Positions 48,643 through 59,476 of a stretch of 64,000 bases of DNA are shown here, piece after piece. Source of the stretch: Prochlorococcus sp. scB245a_520K10. Lineage in GTDB: Bacteria > Cyanobacteriota > Cyanobacteriia > PCC-6307 > Cyanobiaceae. The stretch is taken from NCBI GenBank assembly GCA_000634515.1, contig JFNU01000005.1, positions 62,001-126,000 on the forward strand, given 5' to 3'. The number at the start of each line of letters is the position of its first letter. Positions within the stretch are counted from its first letter, which is position 1. Below the pieces are notes generated by a model, which saw only the letters and a program-made list of their open reading frames with translations, made no database searches and was not told the origin of the DNA. A program made the position numbers and the translations under genes.

Positions 48643-48804
48643 GATTTACCTCGTAATTGATATATTCAACTTATAGTTAATTCAGTAATAAGCCATACAT
48701 GTAATAATTAATTAATATTTAATTAATAATTATTAATTAGTTTGTTTGATAACTTTTACCTTAATTTTTAATTAGGATATTTATAAATTAAGTAATTCTA
48801 ATAT

Positions 48805-49461
48805 TTAATTTTTTCTTGATTCTAGAACAGCAAGAACATCTCTCCAGTCAACATCTTTGTGCATAAGGGCTACTTGCAAATGATAGATTAAATCAGCAGC
48901 TTCATTTGAGATTGAATTTTTGTCATTATCTTTGCAAGCCATTATAAATTCGGCAGATTCTTCCCCTATTTTTTTTAAAATAGTATTACTGCCTTTTGTT
49001 AATAAGTAATTTGTATAGCTTTTTTCTGAAGGACTAATTGATCTTTCGTAAATGGTATTAAACAATTCAGAGCAAATATTTGAGAAGGGAGTTGTTTTCT
49101 TCTCTTTTTTATTATTTTGGTTAATTTGGATTTCGTTGAAGAAGCAACTTTTTTCTCCAGTGTGACAAGCTCCCGAACCATTTTGTTCAATCAAAAGGAT
49201 TAGTGCATCATTATCGCAGTCGAATCTTATCTCTTTTAGTAGTTGAGTACTTCCACTTGTGGCTCCTTTTCTCCAAATTTCGGATCTTGATCTACTCCAG
49301 TAATGAACGTTTTTAGTTTCAAGAGTTTTTTTCAAGGATTCTTTATTCATCCAAGCAAGCATAAGTATTGATCCGTCTAGCCAATCTTGTGCTACTGCAG
49401 GGATTAATCCATTATCATCAAAGTGTAGATCTTCTATCGAAAAATTAGTTGAATAAGCCAT
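48805..49461 (-). CDS. hisI: HisIE: phosphoribosyl-AMP cyclohydrolase / phosphoribosyl-ATP pyrophosphatase
   Basis: 218-aa bifunctional histidine enzyme. Residues ~1-110 are the HisI cyclohydrolase, with zinc motifs WRKGATSGSTQ, RFDCDNDALILLIEQ and GACHTGEKSCFF. Residues ~125-218 are HisE, with GSNTILKKIGEESAEFIMACKD and NEAADLIYHLQVAL. The fusion is normal for cyanobacteria. It is divergent from the PTPS-like gene. Confidence 0.94.
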   Translation of the reverse strand: MAYSTNFSIEDLHFDDNGLIPAVAQDWLDGSILMLAWMNKESLKKTLETKNVHYWSRSRSEIWRKGATSGSTQLLKEIRFDCDNDALILLIEQNGSGACHTGEKSCFFNEIQINQNNKKEKKTTPFSNICSELFNTIYERSISPSEKSYTNYLLTKGSNTILKKIGEESAEFIMACKDNDKNSISNEAADLIYHLQVALMHKDVDWRDVLAVLESRKN

Positions 49462-49524
49462 TATGTTCGGTATGCTAATTCCTGATCAATGTGTTTTATT
49501 AAAAATTATCCTAACAGTTAATTG

Positions 49525-49995
49525 ATGTATATTCATTCTCTGAAATTTTCATGCAGTAAAAGTTATGAGGATTTTCCCTGTTCACATAGGCAATGGCGCC
49601 ATGAAGGCCACTGCAGATTTGTACATGGATATTCAAGATCATTTACCTTTTGGTTTATTGCAAAAAAATTAGACCTAAATGGTTTTGTTGTGGATTTTTC
49701 AAGTCTAAAACCTCTTGAAAATAGACTAAAGGAGCAATTTGATCATACTTTTTTGATAAATAAAGATGATCCCTTAATGAATTACTGGAAAAAATTAAAT
49801 GACTTAGATGCTTTAGATCTGAGAATTATGGACAATGTGGGAATGGAGTTTACTTCTGAATTAATTTGGAGATGGGCTAATGAATACTTGAAGGATAAGG
49901 ATAAGGGAAGAACGTGTTGTTGGAAAACAGAATCAAAAGAAAACAAATCTAACAAAGCAAGTTATGAGGAAATTCCTGATTGGTTCAAATCTTAG
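49525..49995 (+). CDS. 6-pyruvoyl-tetrahydropterin synthase / QueD-like protein
   Basis: 156 aa from ATG 49525, which follows a TTG by one codon. PTPS fold: CSKSYEDFPCSHRQWRHEGHCRFVHGYSRSFTFWF, then GFVVDFSSLKPLENRLKEQFDHTFLIN with a His of the catalytic region, and NVGMEFTSELIWRW. Zinc-site candidates are His21 and His34, but the usual HGH becomes HGY (Tyr36). Acts on 7,8-dihydroneopterin-type substrates in relatives (QueD or PTPS). The divergent zinc motif suggests a distinct subfamily. Exact reaction uncertain. Confidence 0.82.
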   Translation: MYIHSLKFSCSKSYEDFPCSHRQWRHEGHCRFVHGYSRSFTFWFIAKKLDLNGFVVDFSSLKPLENRLKEQFDHTFLINKDDPLMNYWKKLNDLDALDLRIMDNVGMEFTSELIWRWANEYLKDKDKGRTCCWKTESKENKSNKASYEEIPDWFKS

Positions 49996-50042
49996 ATTAA
50001 AGTTGTTAAATTTCAAGTCATATAGATTTCTTTTTCAGATCT

Positions 50043-52628
50043 TTAATCAACAATTATCTCTCCATTAACAAGATAAATATTAATTTCGTCTCTATTAAGG
50101 TAATGATTATTCAAAATATTATTTGAAATTTTTGTCTCAAGTTGTTTTTGAATAATTCTTTTTAAAGGCCTTGCACCATAGGCATGATCGAAACTATTTT
50201 CGACAAGTTGGTTAATTGCCTCATCCGTAATTTTGAATTTTAGGTTTTTTTTGCATAGTCTTTTTTCTAAATTTTGAAGCTGGATTTTTGCAATTTCTTT
50301 TATCTCGTTTAATTCTAATTTATTAAAAATAACTATTTCATCAAGTCGATTTAAAAACTCAGGCTTGAAAAATTTTTTAAGTTCATTATCTACAACTTTT
50401 TTAATTTCATTTGTATCTTCTTTTCTAACTGATAAATCATTTATTGATTGACTTCCTAAATTACTTGTGAGAACTATAATTGAATTTTTGAAATTGATTG
50501 TACGACCCTGACCATCAGTAATAATTCCATCATCAAGAACCTGTAAAAGAATATCTAAAATATCTTTGTGTGCTTTTTCTATTTCATCTAGAAGTATCAA
50601 CGAATAAGGATTTTTTCGCACTGCTTCAGTTAATTGACCGCCTGATTCGAAACCTAAATATCCAGGAGGTGCACCTATGATTTTGCTAACTGAATGCTTT
50701 TCCATATATTCAGACATATCCAGTCTTATAATTGAGGAATTTGAATCGAATATAATTTTTGCTGTAACTTTACTCAGCTCTGTTTTCCCAACACCAGTTG
50801 GACCTAAAAAAAGGAAACTGGCTAATGGCTTGTTTGGATCATTTAGACCAGTCCTTGATCTCTTAATGGAATCTGCGACAGCTCTAATGGCACTTTCTTG
50901 ACCAATGATTTTTTCTTTAAGGATTGACTCTAGGCTTAAAAGCTTATCTTTTTCTGACTGGTTTAAGTTTTGAACTGGAATTGAGGTCCACTTTGAGACA
51001 ACTTCTGCAATATCATCAAAAGTCACCTCTTGCCTTAAAAGACTTGTTTCTCCATTTTTTTGAGAATTTACAAGGGACTCACTTTTTTCTTTTAATTTTT
51101 TTTGTAAAGAATTTAAAGTCCCAAATTCCAATTCTGCTGCTTTATTGAGGTCAAAACACCTTTTGGCTTGATCTATTTGTAAATGTATGGATTCAATTTC
51201 TTCTTTTATGGTGCTAATCTCATTAATTTCATCTTTTTCTTTTTTCCATTGAGCGCCTAATTCTTCCTGTCTATTTTTAAGTGAAATAAGTTCATTATTA
51301 ATTTTTTTTAATCTTTCTATGGAAAACTTATCTGTTTCTCTTTTTAAAGATAATTTTTCCATCTCATACTGAAGGACTTTTCGATCAATTTCATCAATTT
51401 CTTCAGGTTTGGAAGTTATGACCATATTCAATCTTGAAGCTGCTTCATCAATTAAATCTATTGCTTTGTCAGGAAGAAATCTATCGTTAATATATCTTTC
51501 GCTAAGGGTGGCTGCTGCAACCAAAGCATTATCAGAAATTCTCACACTATGATGGACTTCATATCTTTCTCTTAATCCTCTTAATATTGATACAGTATCA
51601 TCTATTGAAGGAGCATCAATTTTTATTTTCTGAAATCTTCGTTCTAAAGCAGGATCTTTTTCTATATTTTGTTTGTGTTCATTAATAGTTGTAGCACCAA
51701 TACATCTAAGTTCTCCTCTTGCAAGCATTGGTTTTAATAAGTTGCTTGCATCTAAAGAACCTCCACTAGCGCCTGCACCAACTACTGTATGAATTTCATC
51801 AATAAAAAGAATGATCTTACCGTCTGATTCTTTCACTTTCTTTAGGACATTTTTTATTCTTTCTTCAAATTCACCACGATATTTTGCTCCAGCTAAAAGT
51901 GAACCCATATCTAATGAAATTAGTTGCCTATTTTGTAGTGCAGAGGGTACATCTCCATTAATAATTCTTTGAGACAACCCTTCCACTATGGCTGTTTTAC
52001 CAACTCCAGGTTCTCCAATAAGAACGGGATTATTTTTTGTTCTTCTACTCAATATTTGAATTGTTCTTCTAATTTCTTCATCCCTACCAATAACTGGATC
52101 TAAGACACCATCCCTTGCTGATTGGGTTAGATCAATACCATATTTTTCTAAAGACTCATTCGAAGTATCAAAGTCATTTTTTAATGCTGGATCTGACTTC
52201 ATTTTCTTTATAGTTTCAAGAAATACAGGGATACTTTTTTGATTTAAAATTCGTAATCCGTATTTATCATCATAAGTCAAACCGTAAACTAAGTGTTCTG
52301 TTGATATCACTACATCATCTAAAGCGTTTAAAATATCATTTGCTTTTAAAAATATTTTATAAAGAGAATCACCAATATACAAATTATCCTGTTTGCTTTT
52401 CATCTTTGCCTTTGAACTTAATGAAGAAACTATTTCTTTCTCAAACTCTTTGATATTTAGATTATTATTTTTTAAGATCTTTTTTGTAAAGTTGTCCTCT
52501 TTTATAAGAGCTAATAATAAATTATCTGAGTCTACGTCTTGTTGATGATTTTTATAAGCAATTTCTTTGGCAAAAATAAAACAGTTCCAAGCAGAATCTG
52601 AAAATTCGCTTGGAACTATTATCATCAA
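50043..52628 (-). CDS. clpB2: ClpB/Hsp100-type AAA+ disaggregase
   Basis: 861 aa. N-terminal Clp repeat domain (about 1-145), first AAA+ with Walker A GEPGVGKTAIVEGL near residue 205 and Walker B FIDEIHTVVGAG, then a coiled-coil middle domain (about 405-530), and a second AAA+ with FLGPTGVGKTELSK near residue 605, followed by LDMSEYMEKHSVSKIIGAPPGY and LLDEIEKAH. Full ClpB architecture with a middle domain separates it from ClpC. The N-domain is divergent from typical ClpB, so it may be the second cyanobacterial paralog; the gene name is tentative. Confidence 0.9.
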   Translation of the reverse strand: MMIIVPSEFSDSAWNCFIFAKEIAYKNHQQDVDSDNLLLALIKEDNFTKKILKNNNLNIKEFEKEIVSSLSSKAKMKSKQDNLYIGDSLYKIFLKANDILNALDDVVISTEHLVYGLTYDDKYGLRILNQKSIPVFLETIKKMKSDPALKNDFDTSNESLEKYGIDLTQSARDGVLDPVIGRDEEIRRTIQILSRRTKNNPVLIGEPGVGKTAIVEGLSQRIINGDVPSALQNRQLISLDMGSLLAGAKYRGEFEERIKNVLKKVKESDGKIILFIDEIHTVVGAGASGGSLDASNLLKPMLARGELRCIGATTINEHKQNIEKDPALERRFQKIKIDAPSIDDTVSILRGLRERYEVHHSVRISDNALVAAATLSERYINDRFLPDKAIDLIDEAASRLNMVITSKPEEIDEIDRKVLQYEMEKLSLKRETDKFSIERLKKINNELISLKNRQEELGAQWKKEKDEINEISTIKEEIESIHLQIDQAKRCFDLNKAAELEFGTLNSLQKKLKEKSESLVNSQKNGETSLLRQEVTFDDIAEVVSKWTSIPVQNLNQSEKDKLLSLESILKEKIIGQESAIRAVADSIKRSRTGLNDPNKPLASFLFLGPTGVGKTELSKVTAKIIFDSNSSIIRLDMSEYMEKHSVSKIIGAPPGYLGFESGGQLTEAVRKNPYSLILLDEIEKAHKDILDILLQVLDDGIITDGQGRTINFKNSIIVLTSNLGSQSINDLSVRKEDTNEIKKVVDNELKKFFKPEFLNRLDEIVIFNKLELNEIKEIAKIQLQNLEKRLCKKNLKFKITDEAINQLVENSFDHAYGARPLKRIIQKQLETKISNNILNNHYLNRDEINIYLVNGEIIVD

Positions 52629-52693
52629 TCAAGAATTAGATATGACTGTAATAAATATTAAGTAAAAAAAGGGTATTTAACTATTTAGAAGAT

Positions 52694-53044
52694 TTATTCA
52701 ACAATAACTTTGCCCACCATTCCAGCGCCTCTGTGTGGCTCGCAATAGTAGTCATAAGTTCCAGCAGCATCAAATGTTTCTTCCCAAGACTCTCCTGGAG
52801 CAAAAGCTAGGTCTGCATGACTTAATTCCTCATGGCCATCAAAAACAGCATTGTGAGGGGCAAGTTTATTATTGACGAATTTAACTGTATCACCAGCACT
52901 AATGGTTACTGTACTCGGTTCAAATGCAAGCATTCCAGCATCTGTTCCGAGTTTTACTTCAACAGTCTTAGCTGAAACTGATGAAATACCTAAACCTAGA
53001 GTTAAAACTATTGCAAATAACCCTGCAAAGATTGAACGTAACAT
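52694..53044 (-). CDS. petE: Plastocyanin
   Basis: 116 aa. A lumenal blue-copper electron carrier from cytochrome f to PSI. A signal peptide (1-25, SSVSA-KT cleavage) with a membrane-spanning core is followed by a cupredoxin beta-barrel. Copper ligands are His64 (LAPHNAVF), Cys101, His104 and Met109 ([13 protein letters not shown]). Mature length ~91 residues, short for the family but normal for picocyanobacteria. No convincing terminator is seen in the 65-bp gap to the ClpB gene. Confidence 0.97.
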   Translation of the reverse strand: MLRSIFAGLFAIVLTLGLGISSVSAKTVEVKLGTDAGMLAFEPSTVTISAGDTVKFVNNKLAPHNAVFDGHEELSHADLAFAPGESWEETFDAAGTYDYYCEPHRGAGMVGKVIVE

Positions 53045-53103
53045 AATTAAAATTTACTCATTTATATATATTACAAGGCTTTGGTTACCTAACTGCGAGA
53101 ATT

Positions 53104-54087
53104 TTAATTGTTATTACAGCTTGGTAACTTTGATAACCTTAAAATATCATTCAGTGACTTGGCATAACTTTTAAGTTTGAAAGTCTCAGGATTAGTGATG
53201 GGGACATGATTAAAGTCATATTTTTTGATACTGAAGCTATCCCAAGGAGTAGTTTGGATGGGGAGAATTCTTAATAATATTTTTAGAATTTTTTTTGTAA
53301 GCGGTATCGCAAAAAATCTCTTCATATTATGTCTTTTTAAAAGTGTAATTATGGCATCATCAATTGAAATGAATTTCTGACCTAGCACAAATTTTCTAAA
53401 GCCTTTGTACTGGTCTTCTTTATGATTTTTAATTAGAAACCCGCAAATCTGGGCGATATCATTTGCGTGTATAAAGTGAAATTTAGAATCGAGTTTTAAA
53501 AATCTTGCTAACCAAAGCCATTTCCCAATCTCTTTCAATCCACTAGTTAAATAACTCACAGGATATTTACTTTTTTTTCCAAGATTTCCTCCAAAAACTA
53601 AGGTAGGGAAAACAGCAAATGTTTTTTCTGCAAATGAGCTTTCTCTAAGTCTCTGGAAACATTCATATTTTGTTTTAATGTACTCTGTTCCATAAATCAA
53701 TGATTCCCTCATTAATTCTGTTTGGGTATCAAGAATACTAGCTGTTGAAAAATAAATAATCTTTTCTAACTTTTCAATATCAAGCATTTCAAGTAATTCT
53801 TCAAATGCTTTAATATTTACTTCATAGGCTCTTCTTGGATCTCCCCAAGCGGTAGCAGTATGTATTAGGTAATTAATTTGACTAATTTCCTTTTTATACC
53901 TATTTGATTTCCTGATATCACAAACCATTAACTTGACTTTTCTATTTTCTTGAACAGAAATTGGCAACTTACTTTTATCTCTTACCATGAGATAAAGTCT
54001 GAATTTTGTGTTTTTTAAAAACCAATCAACTACATATTGGCCAACACATCCATTCGCACCTGTGATTAATAAGTTTTTATATGCCAA
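53104..54087 (-). CDS. NAD-dependent epimerase/dehydratase family protein
   Basis: 327 aa from a TTG start. Extended SDR: NLLITGANGCVGQYVVDWFL Rossmann motif, MVCDI near residue 58, YLIHTATAWGDP near residue 75, and the catalytic region IYFSTASILD with YGTEYIKTKYECFQRL (YxxxK) near residues 130-140. The later FVLGQKFISIDDAI suggests a nucleoside-diphosphate-sugar or lipid-linked substrate. It lies 8 bp after hemE on the same strand, but a chlorophyll or heme role is not implied. Confidence 0.86.
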   Translation of the reverse strand: MAYKNLLITGANGCVGQYVVDWFLKNTKFRLYLMVRDKSKLPISVQENRKVKLMVCDIRKSNRYKKEISQINYLIHTATAWGDPRRAYEVNIKAFEELLEMLDIEKLEKIIYFSTASILDTQTELMRESLIYGTEYIKTKYECFQRLRESSFAEKTFAVFPTLVFGGNLGKKSKYPVSYLTSGLKEIGKWLWLARFLKLDSKFHFIHANDIAQICGFLIKNHKEDQYKGFRKFVLGQKFISIDDAIITLLKRHNMKRFFAIPLTKKILKILLRILPIQTTPWDSFSIKKYDFNHVPITNPETFKLKSYAKSLNDILRLSKLPSCNNN

Positions 54088-54095
54088 GACTTAAA

Positions 54096-55136
54096 CTAGT
54101 AAGTGAGTTTTTTCCCATGTTCAAAAAATGTTTGAGCATTTTCTTCTGGAGTCCCAGGTAATATCCCATGACCCAAATTAAGAATATATTTCCTGTCTTT
54201 TATTTTATTAAAAGTATTATCTATCCTTTCTTTTATTGATTCTTTGTTCCCGAATAAAATGCCAGGATCAACATTACCTTGAATTCCTATACCACTAGGG
54301 ATTCTTTTACAAGCCTCTTCAATATCTACTGTCCAGTCTAATGAGATTATATCTACCCCAGTTTTTGCCATTCTTTCTATGACACCAGCACTTCCTGAAA
54401 TGTAAAGAATTATTGGAGTTTCAGGGTATTCCGCCTTTACAATTTCAACAACTTTTTTTTGATACGGACCAGCAAAGATATCGTAATCTTGTGGGCTTAG
54501 TTGGCCTGCCCATGAATCAAAAATTTGTACTACTTGCGCTCCAGATTTTATTTGATATTTAAGATATTCACCGATAGATTTTGCAAAATGATCAAGAAGT
54601 TTATGAAGTAAATCTGGTTCATTAAAAGCCATTGATTTTATTAAAGAATAATTTTTACTACTTTTACCTTCAACTACATACGCAGCAAGAGTCCAAGGTG
54701 CACCAACAAAACCTAAAACTGTTGCCTCATTATTAACATCTTTTTTTAGTGAAGAAAGAACTTGCCCAACAAAGCTTAAACTCTCACTTGGATTTAATTC
54801 TTTTAAATTTTCTACCTGGTTAAGAGTTCTTATTGGGTCCTCAATAATTGGACCTTTGCTTTCTATTATTTCAAAATTTATGCCCATCCCTGGAAGAGGT
54901 GTGAGAATATCTGAAAAAAGGATCACACCATCCGGTTTGAAAGCATGAAAAGGCTGCATTGAAATCTCATATGATAGTTCTGGATTTTCAGACCTCTCTC
55001 TAAAGCTTGGGTAACGCTCCCTTAAATCTCTATAGATTTTCATATATCTTCCTGCTTGCCTCATCATCCATACTGGAGGCCTATTTACTTTTTTACCTAA
55101 TGCGGCAGAAAGTAGTAGTGGTAAATCTTGACCCAT
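54096..55136 (-). CDS. hemE: Uroporphyrinogen III decarboxylase
   Basis: 346 aa. Converts uroporphyrinogen III to coproporphyrinogen III in the tetrapyrrole path shared by heme and chlorophyll. [23 protein letters not shown] near residue 20, [13 protein letters not shown] near residue 75, [16 protein letters not shown] near residue 141, [13 protein letters not shown] near residue 198 and the C-terminal [23 protein letters not shown] are all diagnostic. Confidence 0.98.
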   Translation of the reverse strand: MGQDLPLLLSAALGKKVNRPPVWMMRQAGRYMKIYRDLRERYPSFRERSENPELSYEISMQPFHAFKPDGVILFSDILTPLPGMGINFEIIESKGPIIEDPIRTLNQVENLKELNPSESLSFVGQVLSSLKKDVNNEATVLGFVGAPWTLAAYVVEGKSSKNYSLIKSMAFNEPDLLHKLLDHFAKSIGEYLKYQIKSGAQVVQIFDSWAGQLSPQDYDIFAGPYQKKVVEIVKAEYPETPIILYISGSAGVIERMAKTGVDIISLDWTVDIEEACKRIPSGIGIQGNVDPGILFGNKESIKERIDNTFNKIKDRKYILNLGHGILPGTPEENAQTFFEHGKKLTY

Positions 55137-55251
55137 TTTTCAATTCGATATTTTTAAAAAATTAAAATCCAACTTAAAAATCTTACAATGTAAAGCAGAG
55201 CAAAAGCGTTATATGAACATTTATATGAAGCACTAAATTAAATGAGCTATC

Positions 55252-57516
55252 TTATTTTTTTGATTGATGTTTGAAGATACTCACGCTTAATGGGGGCAAA
55301 GCAAGTTCTAGAGCATTTTGATAATCATGAATATTGTAATTTATAGTTTCTTTACCCCCCATATTTCCTTTGTTACTGCCCCCGTATCTAGAGCCATCTG
55401 AATTAAATATTTCTTTATAGAATCCTTCAACAGGAACACCTACTTTGTATGACCCATGAGTATTAGGTGTAAAGTTAGCAACAACAACAAGCCATTCATT
55501 GGTATCGTTTTCTCTTCTCATGAAACTTATAACTGAATTAGATTTGTCATTACAATCAATCCATTGGAATCCATAAGGATCAAAGTCATTTTTCCATAAT
55601 GCAGGTTCATTTTTATAAAGAACGTTTAGGTCATCAATCAAGTTTCTGATACCTAAATGAGGCTCAAATTCTAGTAACTCCCATTGCAGATCATCCCAAA
55701 CATTCCATTCTTGTCTTTGCCCAAATTCCATCCCCATAAATATCGTTTTTTTACCAGGGTGGGTCCACATATAAGTTAGTAATGCTCGAGTATTTGCATA
55801 TTTCTTCCAGTCATCGCCGGGCATTTTATGCAAAAGATGACTTTTCCCATGGACAACCTCATCATGACTAAGTGCAAGCATAAAGTTCTCTGTATAGTTA
55901 TATGTAATTGAGAAAGTTACACTATTTTGATGGAATTGCCTAAACCAAGGATCTATTTCAAAATAATCAAGCATATCGTGCATCCATCCCATATTCCATT
56001 TCAAGTTAAACCCTAACCCTCCCATGTCAGTTGGTTTGGTTACCATTGGCCAAGTTGTTGATTCTTCAGCGATAGAAAGTGCACCTGGGAAGTGTTGGAA
56101 GAGTACATGATTAGCCTGTTGAAGAAAGATAACGGCTTCTGTATTTTCATTCCCACCATTTTCATTGGGTATCCACTCTCCATCAGGACGTAGATAATCT
56201 CTGTAAAGCATTGAAGCTACAGCATCTACTCTTATGCCATCAATATGAAACTCTTCAAACCAATAAACAAGGTTGGCTACTAAGAAATTTCTTACTTCGT
56301 TTCTGCTGTAATTAAATATTAGGGTTCCCCATTCCTTGTGTTCACCTATTCTTGAATCTCCATGTTCATAAAGATGGCAACCATCAAAAAATGCTAAACC
56401 ATGCTTATCTTTTGGAAAATGACCAGGCACCCAATCAAGAATTACGCCTATGCCCTCTTCATGACATTTATTTACAAACTCTCTAAATTCATTTGGGGTG
56501 CCAAATCTACTTGTTGGTGCATACCAGCCTGTAACCTGGTATCCCCATGAACCATCGAAAGGATGTTCAGATATTGGCATTAGTTCAATATGAGTGAATC
56601 CTCTCTCTTTTACGTAAGGGATGAGTTTCTTGGTTAATTCTGGATAAGTTAATAATCTTGTTCCAGGTTTTAAATCGGCTGCAGGCACTGGTTCTCTTGG
56701 TTCACCATTGTCCTCAAGATATTTATTATCTGTTGATTCATGGAGCCAACTTCCTAAATGCATTTCATAAACTGAAATTGGCTTGTTAATTTGACTAGAA
56801 GAATCTCTATTTGAAATCCAAGAACTATCATTCCAATTAAAGTTTTTCAATTTTGAAACTATCGAACCATTTTGAGGTCTGATTTCATGAAGGAAACCAT
56901 ATGGATCAGCTTTCTCATAAATATGACCTTGTTGTGTTCTTATTTCGTATTTATATGTGTCGCCCTCTTGCATTGTTGGCATGAAAAGTTCCCAAATTCC
57001 CCCTAATCTTTTTTGCATTGGATGATGTCTTCCATCCCAAGAATTTGTATCTCCAATTATCGAGATTGATTTTGCATTAGGAGCCCAAATGCAAAACATG
57101 ACACCTTTTTGATTCTTTTCTTCAATGAGATGTGCTCCCATTTTTTCCCAGATATGATGATGATTACCTTCTGCAAAAAGATGTCTATCCACTTCTCCCA
57201 TCCACTCTTCTCTATATGACCAAGGGTCATGTTGTGTATGTGTGATCCCTCCTCTTGAAATATTTATTGCGTAATTAGAATTAGGATTTTCAGGCAGGAT
57301 TGCTTCAAAAAGCCATTTATGATTTATGCTTTCTGCCTTGTAGATATTATTTTTAAAATTTATTTTAACTTCGTCCGCTTCAGGCATCCATACCCTTATT
57401 ACCCATTGCTTTTCATAAAAATGAGGACCTAATATTTTTAATGGATTATCATTGCAACAATTTTCTAGGTTGATAGCTTCTGATTTAATCCAGTCTGCTT
57501 GAATTGTCTCGATCAT
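55252..57516 (-). CDS. glgB: 1,4-alpha-glucan branching enzyme
   Basis: 754 aa. Makes alpha-1,6 branches in glycogen. Two N-terminal CBM48-like domains (about 1-220), with [30 protein letters not shown] typical of GlgB. The GH13 barrel shows [40 protein letters not shown], catalytic Asp in [15 protein letters not shown], Glu in [12 protein letters not shown] and the final site in [21 protein letters not shown]. Length fits long cyanobacterial GlgB. Separated from hemE by a 115-bp gap. Confidence 0.98.
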   Translation of the reverse strand: MIETIQADWIKSEAINLENCCNDNPLKILGPHFYEKQWVIRVWMPEADEVKINFKNNIYKAESINHKWLFEAILPENPNSNYAINISRGGITHTQHDPWSYREEWMGEVDRHLFAEGNHHHIWEKMGAHLIEEKNQKGVMFCIWAPNAKSISIIGDTNSWDGRHHPMQKRLGGIWELFMPTMQEGDTYKYEIRTQQGHIYEKADPYGFLHEIRPQNGSIVSKLKNFNWNDSSWISNRDSSSQINKPISVYEMHLGSWLHESTDNKYLEDNGEPREPVPAADLKPGTRLLTYPELTKKLIPYVKERGFTHIELMPISEHPFDGSWGYQVTGWYAPTSRFGTPNEFREFVNKCHEEGIGVILDWVPGHFPKDKHGLAFFDGCHLYEHGDSRIGEHKEWGTLIFNYSRNEVRNFLVANLVYWFEEFHIDGIRVDAVASMLYRDYLRPDGEWIPNENGGNENTEAVIFLQQANHVLFQHFPGALSIAEESTTWPMVTKPTDMGGLGFNLKWNMGWMHDMLDYFEIDPWFRQFHQNSVTFSITYNYTENFMLALSHDEVVHGKSHLLHKMPGDDWKKYANTRALLTYMWTHPGKKTIFMGMEFGQRQEWNVWDDLQWELLEFEPHLGIRNLIDDLNVLYKNEPALWKNDFDPYGFQWIDCNDKSNSVISFMRRENDTNEWLVVVANFTPNTHGSYKVGVPVEGFYKEIFNSDGSRYGGSNKGNMGGKETINYNIHDYQNALELALPPLSVSIFKHQSKK

Positions 57517-57568
57517 GACTGGTAGATATTAACGATTAATAATATCAAATTATTAACCAAAAAAATAA

Positions 57569-59149
57569 TTATTTATTAAAAAAAGGGGTCATTTTCATAA
57601 ATGTTTTATTAAGGGTAAAACTTAGAGTAATAATTCTATGATTTGCTGAAGGCGCCCCAACATTTCCCTCCCCAAATCCAGGATTAACTCCAATAGCGGG
57701 ATAAGCTGCTGCAGAAATAGATAAGCGAAGCTTACTACCTTTAATCAAACAAATATTTGTTGGCTGCATTGTTATTTGATAAATGCATTCTTCACTTATT
57801 TTGGAGCTTTTAACCCTTAAGAATCCCGTTGAAAATTGAATCACCTTCTCATCACCATCTTCAACTAAAGATAAAGCAAGACAGATATCAAAATTGGGAT
57901 GATCACTTTTTACTGCGATTTCTAATTTGGGCACTCCTTTTAAGTATTGGTCTTCTTCAAAAGAATTGGTTTGAAAAACGCCTACATCCAGGCGTTTATC
58001 AATAATATTTCTATTAAACTTTCCTGGATTTGGACCTAAATGTCCCCCATCAGATGGGGTGGGCCTCCATGGGTCATTAACAATTGTGAACCATCCTGAT
58101 CCTTTTGAATTTATGGTCAAATTTCCATCATCAACATCTACATTTGCTGTGCCATCACTTTTGAGTCCAAAAATAAATTCAGGGTGAAATTTATTATCTA
58201 ATTCTTCCCATTTTTTTAATGAAATATTCCATATTTTTTTCTCTCTTTGAGAGTCCTTAGAATTAATTTCTTCGTCAAATTTTAAATGTTTATCGAAAAA
58301 TTTTAATAGAGATTTTTGTGATCCTTCCCACCAATTTAGATGTGTCGCATTTCCAATAATTATCTCCGGACTACCTCCAGCTTCTATAGATTTTTTATAA
58401 ATATCAAAGGCACCTTTTAAATGTGGATCCCAAAGTCCTCCAATAATTAACATAGGTTGTTTAATCCATGTTGAAATTGGCTTAAATTCTTCAAATGGGC
58501 AAGCATTATTTAAATTTTTAAGCCATTCCAAGACAAAACTATTGGGATCATATTTTTTAAGGATATCAAGACCATCTCTTAGATAACTTTTATTTTCTAA
58601 GGCTAATCTTATTTCTTCCCACCCAGTAAAATTATTATCCCTTTTCATTTTTAGGGCTGTAATTTGCAGTCCCCAAGCAATATTGTTATGCCACCAATAT
58701 GCTCCTCCGTCTGAACACCAATGATCTTTAATATTCATCCCAGTCATTGCTGGAGACAAACAATCGGGCGGCTTTGAATTTGATTCACCAGTTAGTTGAG
58801 TAAATCCTTGATATGAAAAACCATATAAGCCAAGTTTTCCATTACATTCTTTTAGAGACCTTACCCATTCATGAGTTTCTGAAGTATCTTTAGCTTCTTG
58901 TTTGAAACCATTAAAAACTCCTTCAGAAGAACCCATCCCCCTGACATCCTGAATTATTACCATATACCCTTTGGAGGCCCACCATTCAGGGTGAGAATAG
59001 GTAATAGTTGAAGCTATTTCTCTGCCATATGGTTGTCTCATTAATAATGCAGGCCATGGCCCATTACTATTAGGTAACCAAATCCTTGATATAAGTCTTA
59101 CTCCATCTCTAAGTAAGAGAGACTTGTCAAACCATCTTGAACCAGACAT
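57569..59149 (-). CDS. CocE/NonD-type (X-Pro dipeptidyl-peptidase S15-like) hydrolase
   Basis: 526 aa. An alpha/beta-hydrolase with C-terminal jelly-roll: DVRGMGSSEG, nucleophile Ser in GLYGFSYQGFTQL near residue 113, GGLWDPHLKGA near residue 237 with the acid, and HLNWWEG with the His. The C-terminal domain carries LGPNPGKFN and RLSISAAAYPAIGVNPGFG. It probably hydrolyses esters or peptides with N-terminal cleavage specificity. Substrate not predictable. Confidence 0.85.
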   Translation of the reverse strand: MSGSRWFDKSLLLRDGVRLISRIWLPNSNGPWPALLMRQPYGREIASTITYSHPEWWASKGYMVIIQDVRGMGSSEGVFNGFKQEAKDTSETHEWVRSLKECNGKLGLYGFSYQGFTQLTGESNSKPPDCLSPAMTGMNIKDHWCSDGGAYWWHNNIAWGLQITALKMKRDNNFTGWEEIRLALENKSYLRDGLDILKKYDPNSFVLEWLKNLNNACPFEEFKPISTWIKQPMLIIGGLWDPHLKGAFDIYKKSIEAGGSPEIIIGNATHLNWWEGSQKSLLKFFDKHLKFDEEINSKDSQREKKIWNISLKKWEELDNKFHPEFIFGLKSDGTANVDVDDGNLTINSKGSGWFTIVNDPWRPTPSDGGHLGPNPGKFNRNIIDKRLDVGVFQTNSFEEDQYLKGVPKLEIAVKSDHPNFDICLALSLVEDGDEKVIQFSTGFLRVKSSKISEECIYQITMQPTNICLIKGSKLRLSISAAAYPAIGVNPGFGEGNVGAPSANHRIITLSFTLNKTFMKMTPFFNK

Positions 59150-59156
59150 TTAGGCT

Positions 59157-59423
59157 TTAGATAATATCTGGACAGTGCAGCCCAATGACGTAAATAGAAA
59201 AGATCTCTGCGTTAACTGGAGTTAATTTTTTTTTGTTTGATACATACTCTATTGCTTTATCTGAACTAGCTGAAATACCTTTTGAATTAAAATCTCTAAA
59301 CTTATTGCATAAATTCCTAGCTTCGTTTGGATTCTTTTTTACACTTTCTAATAAGTTAGATTGACTAAAGATAGGGTATGAAGAGCTGGAAAACAAAAAT
59401 AACAAAAATAAAACAGGTTTCAT
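59157..59423 (-). CDS. Small secreted hypothetical protein
   Basis: 88 aa from ATG 59423, which gives a good signal peptide (KPVLFLLFLFSSSSYPIFSQ). A TTG start at 59480 would add 19 residues and overlap the DUF4332 stop. Mature part is helical: NLLESVKKNPNEARNLCNKFRDFNSKGISASSDKAIEYVSNKKKL, with two cysteines, one in the C-terminal GLHCPDI. I do not recognise the family. Expected in the periplasm or thylakoid lumen. Confidence 0.6.
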   Translation of the reverse strand: MKPVLFLLFLFSSSSYPIFSQSNLLESVKKNPNEARNLCNKFRDFNSKGISASSDKAIEYVSNKKKLTPVNAEIFSIYVIGLHCPDII

Positions 59424-59476
59424 TATCACTAACTTTTTTCTAAATTCTACATTAAAAAAATTTTTTAACCAAGATT

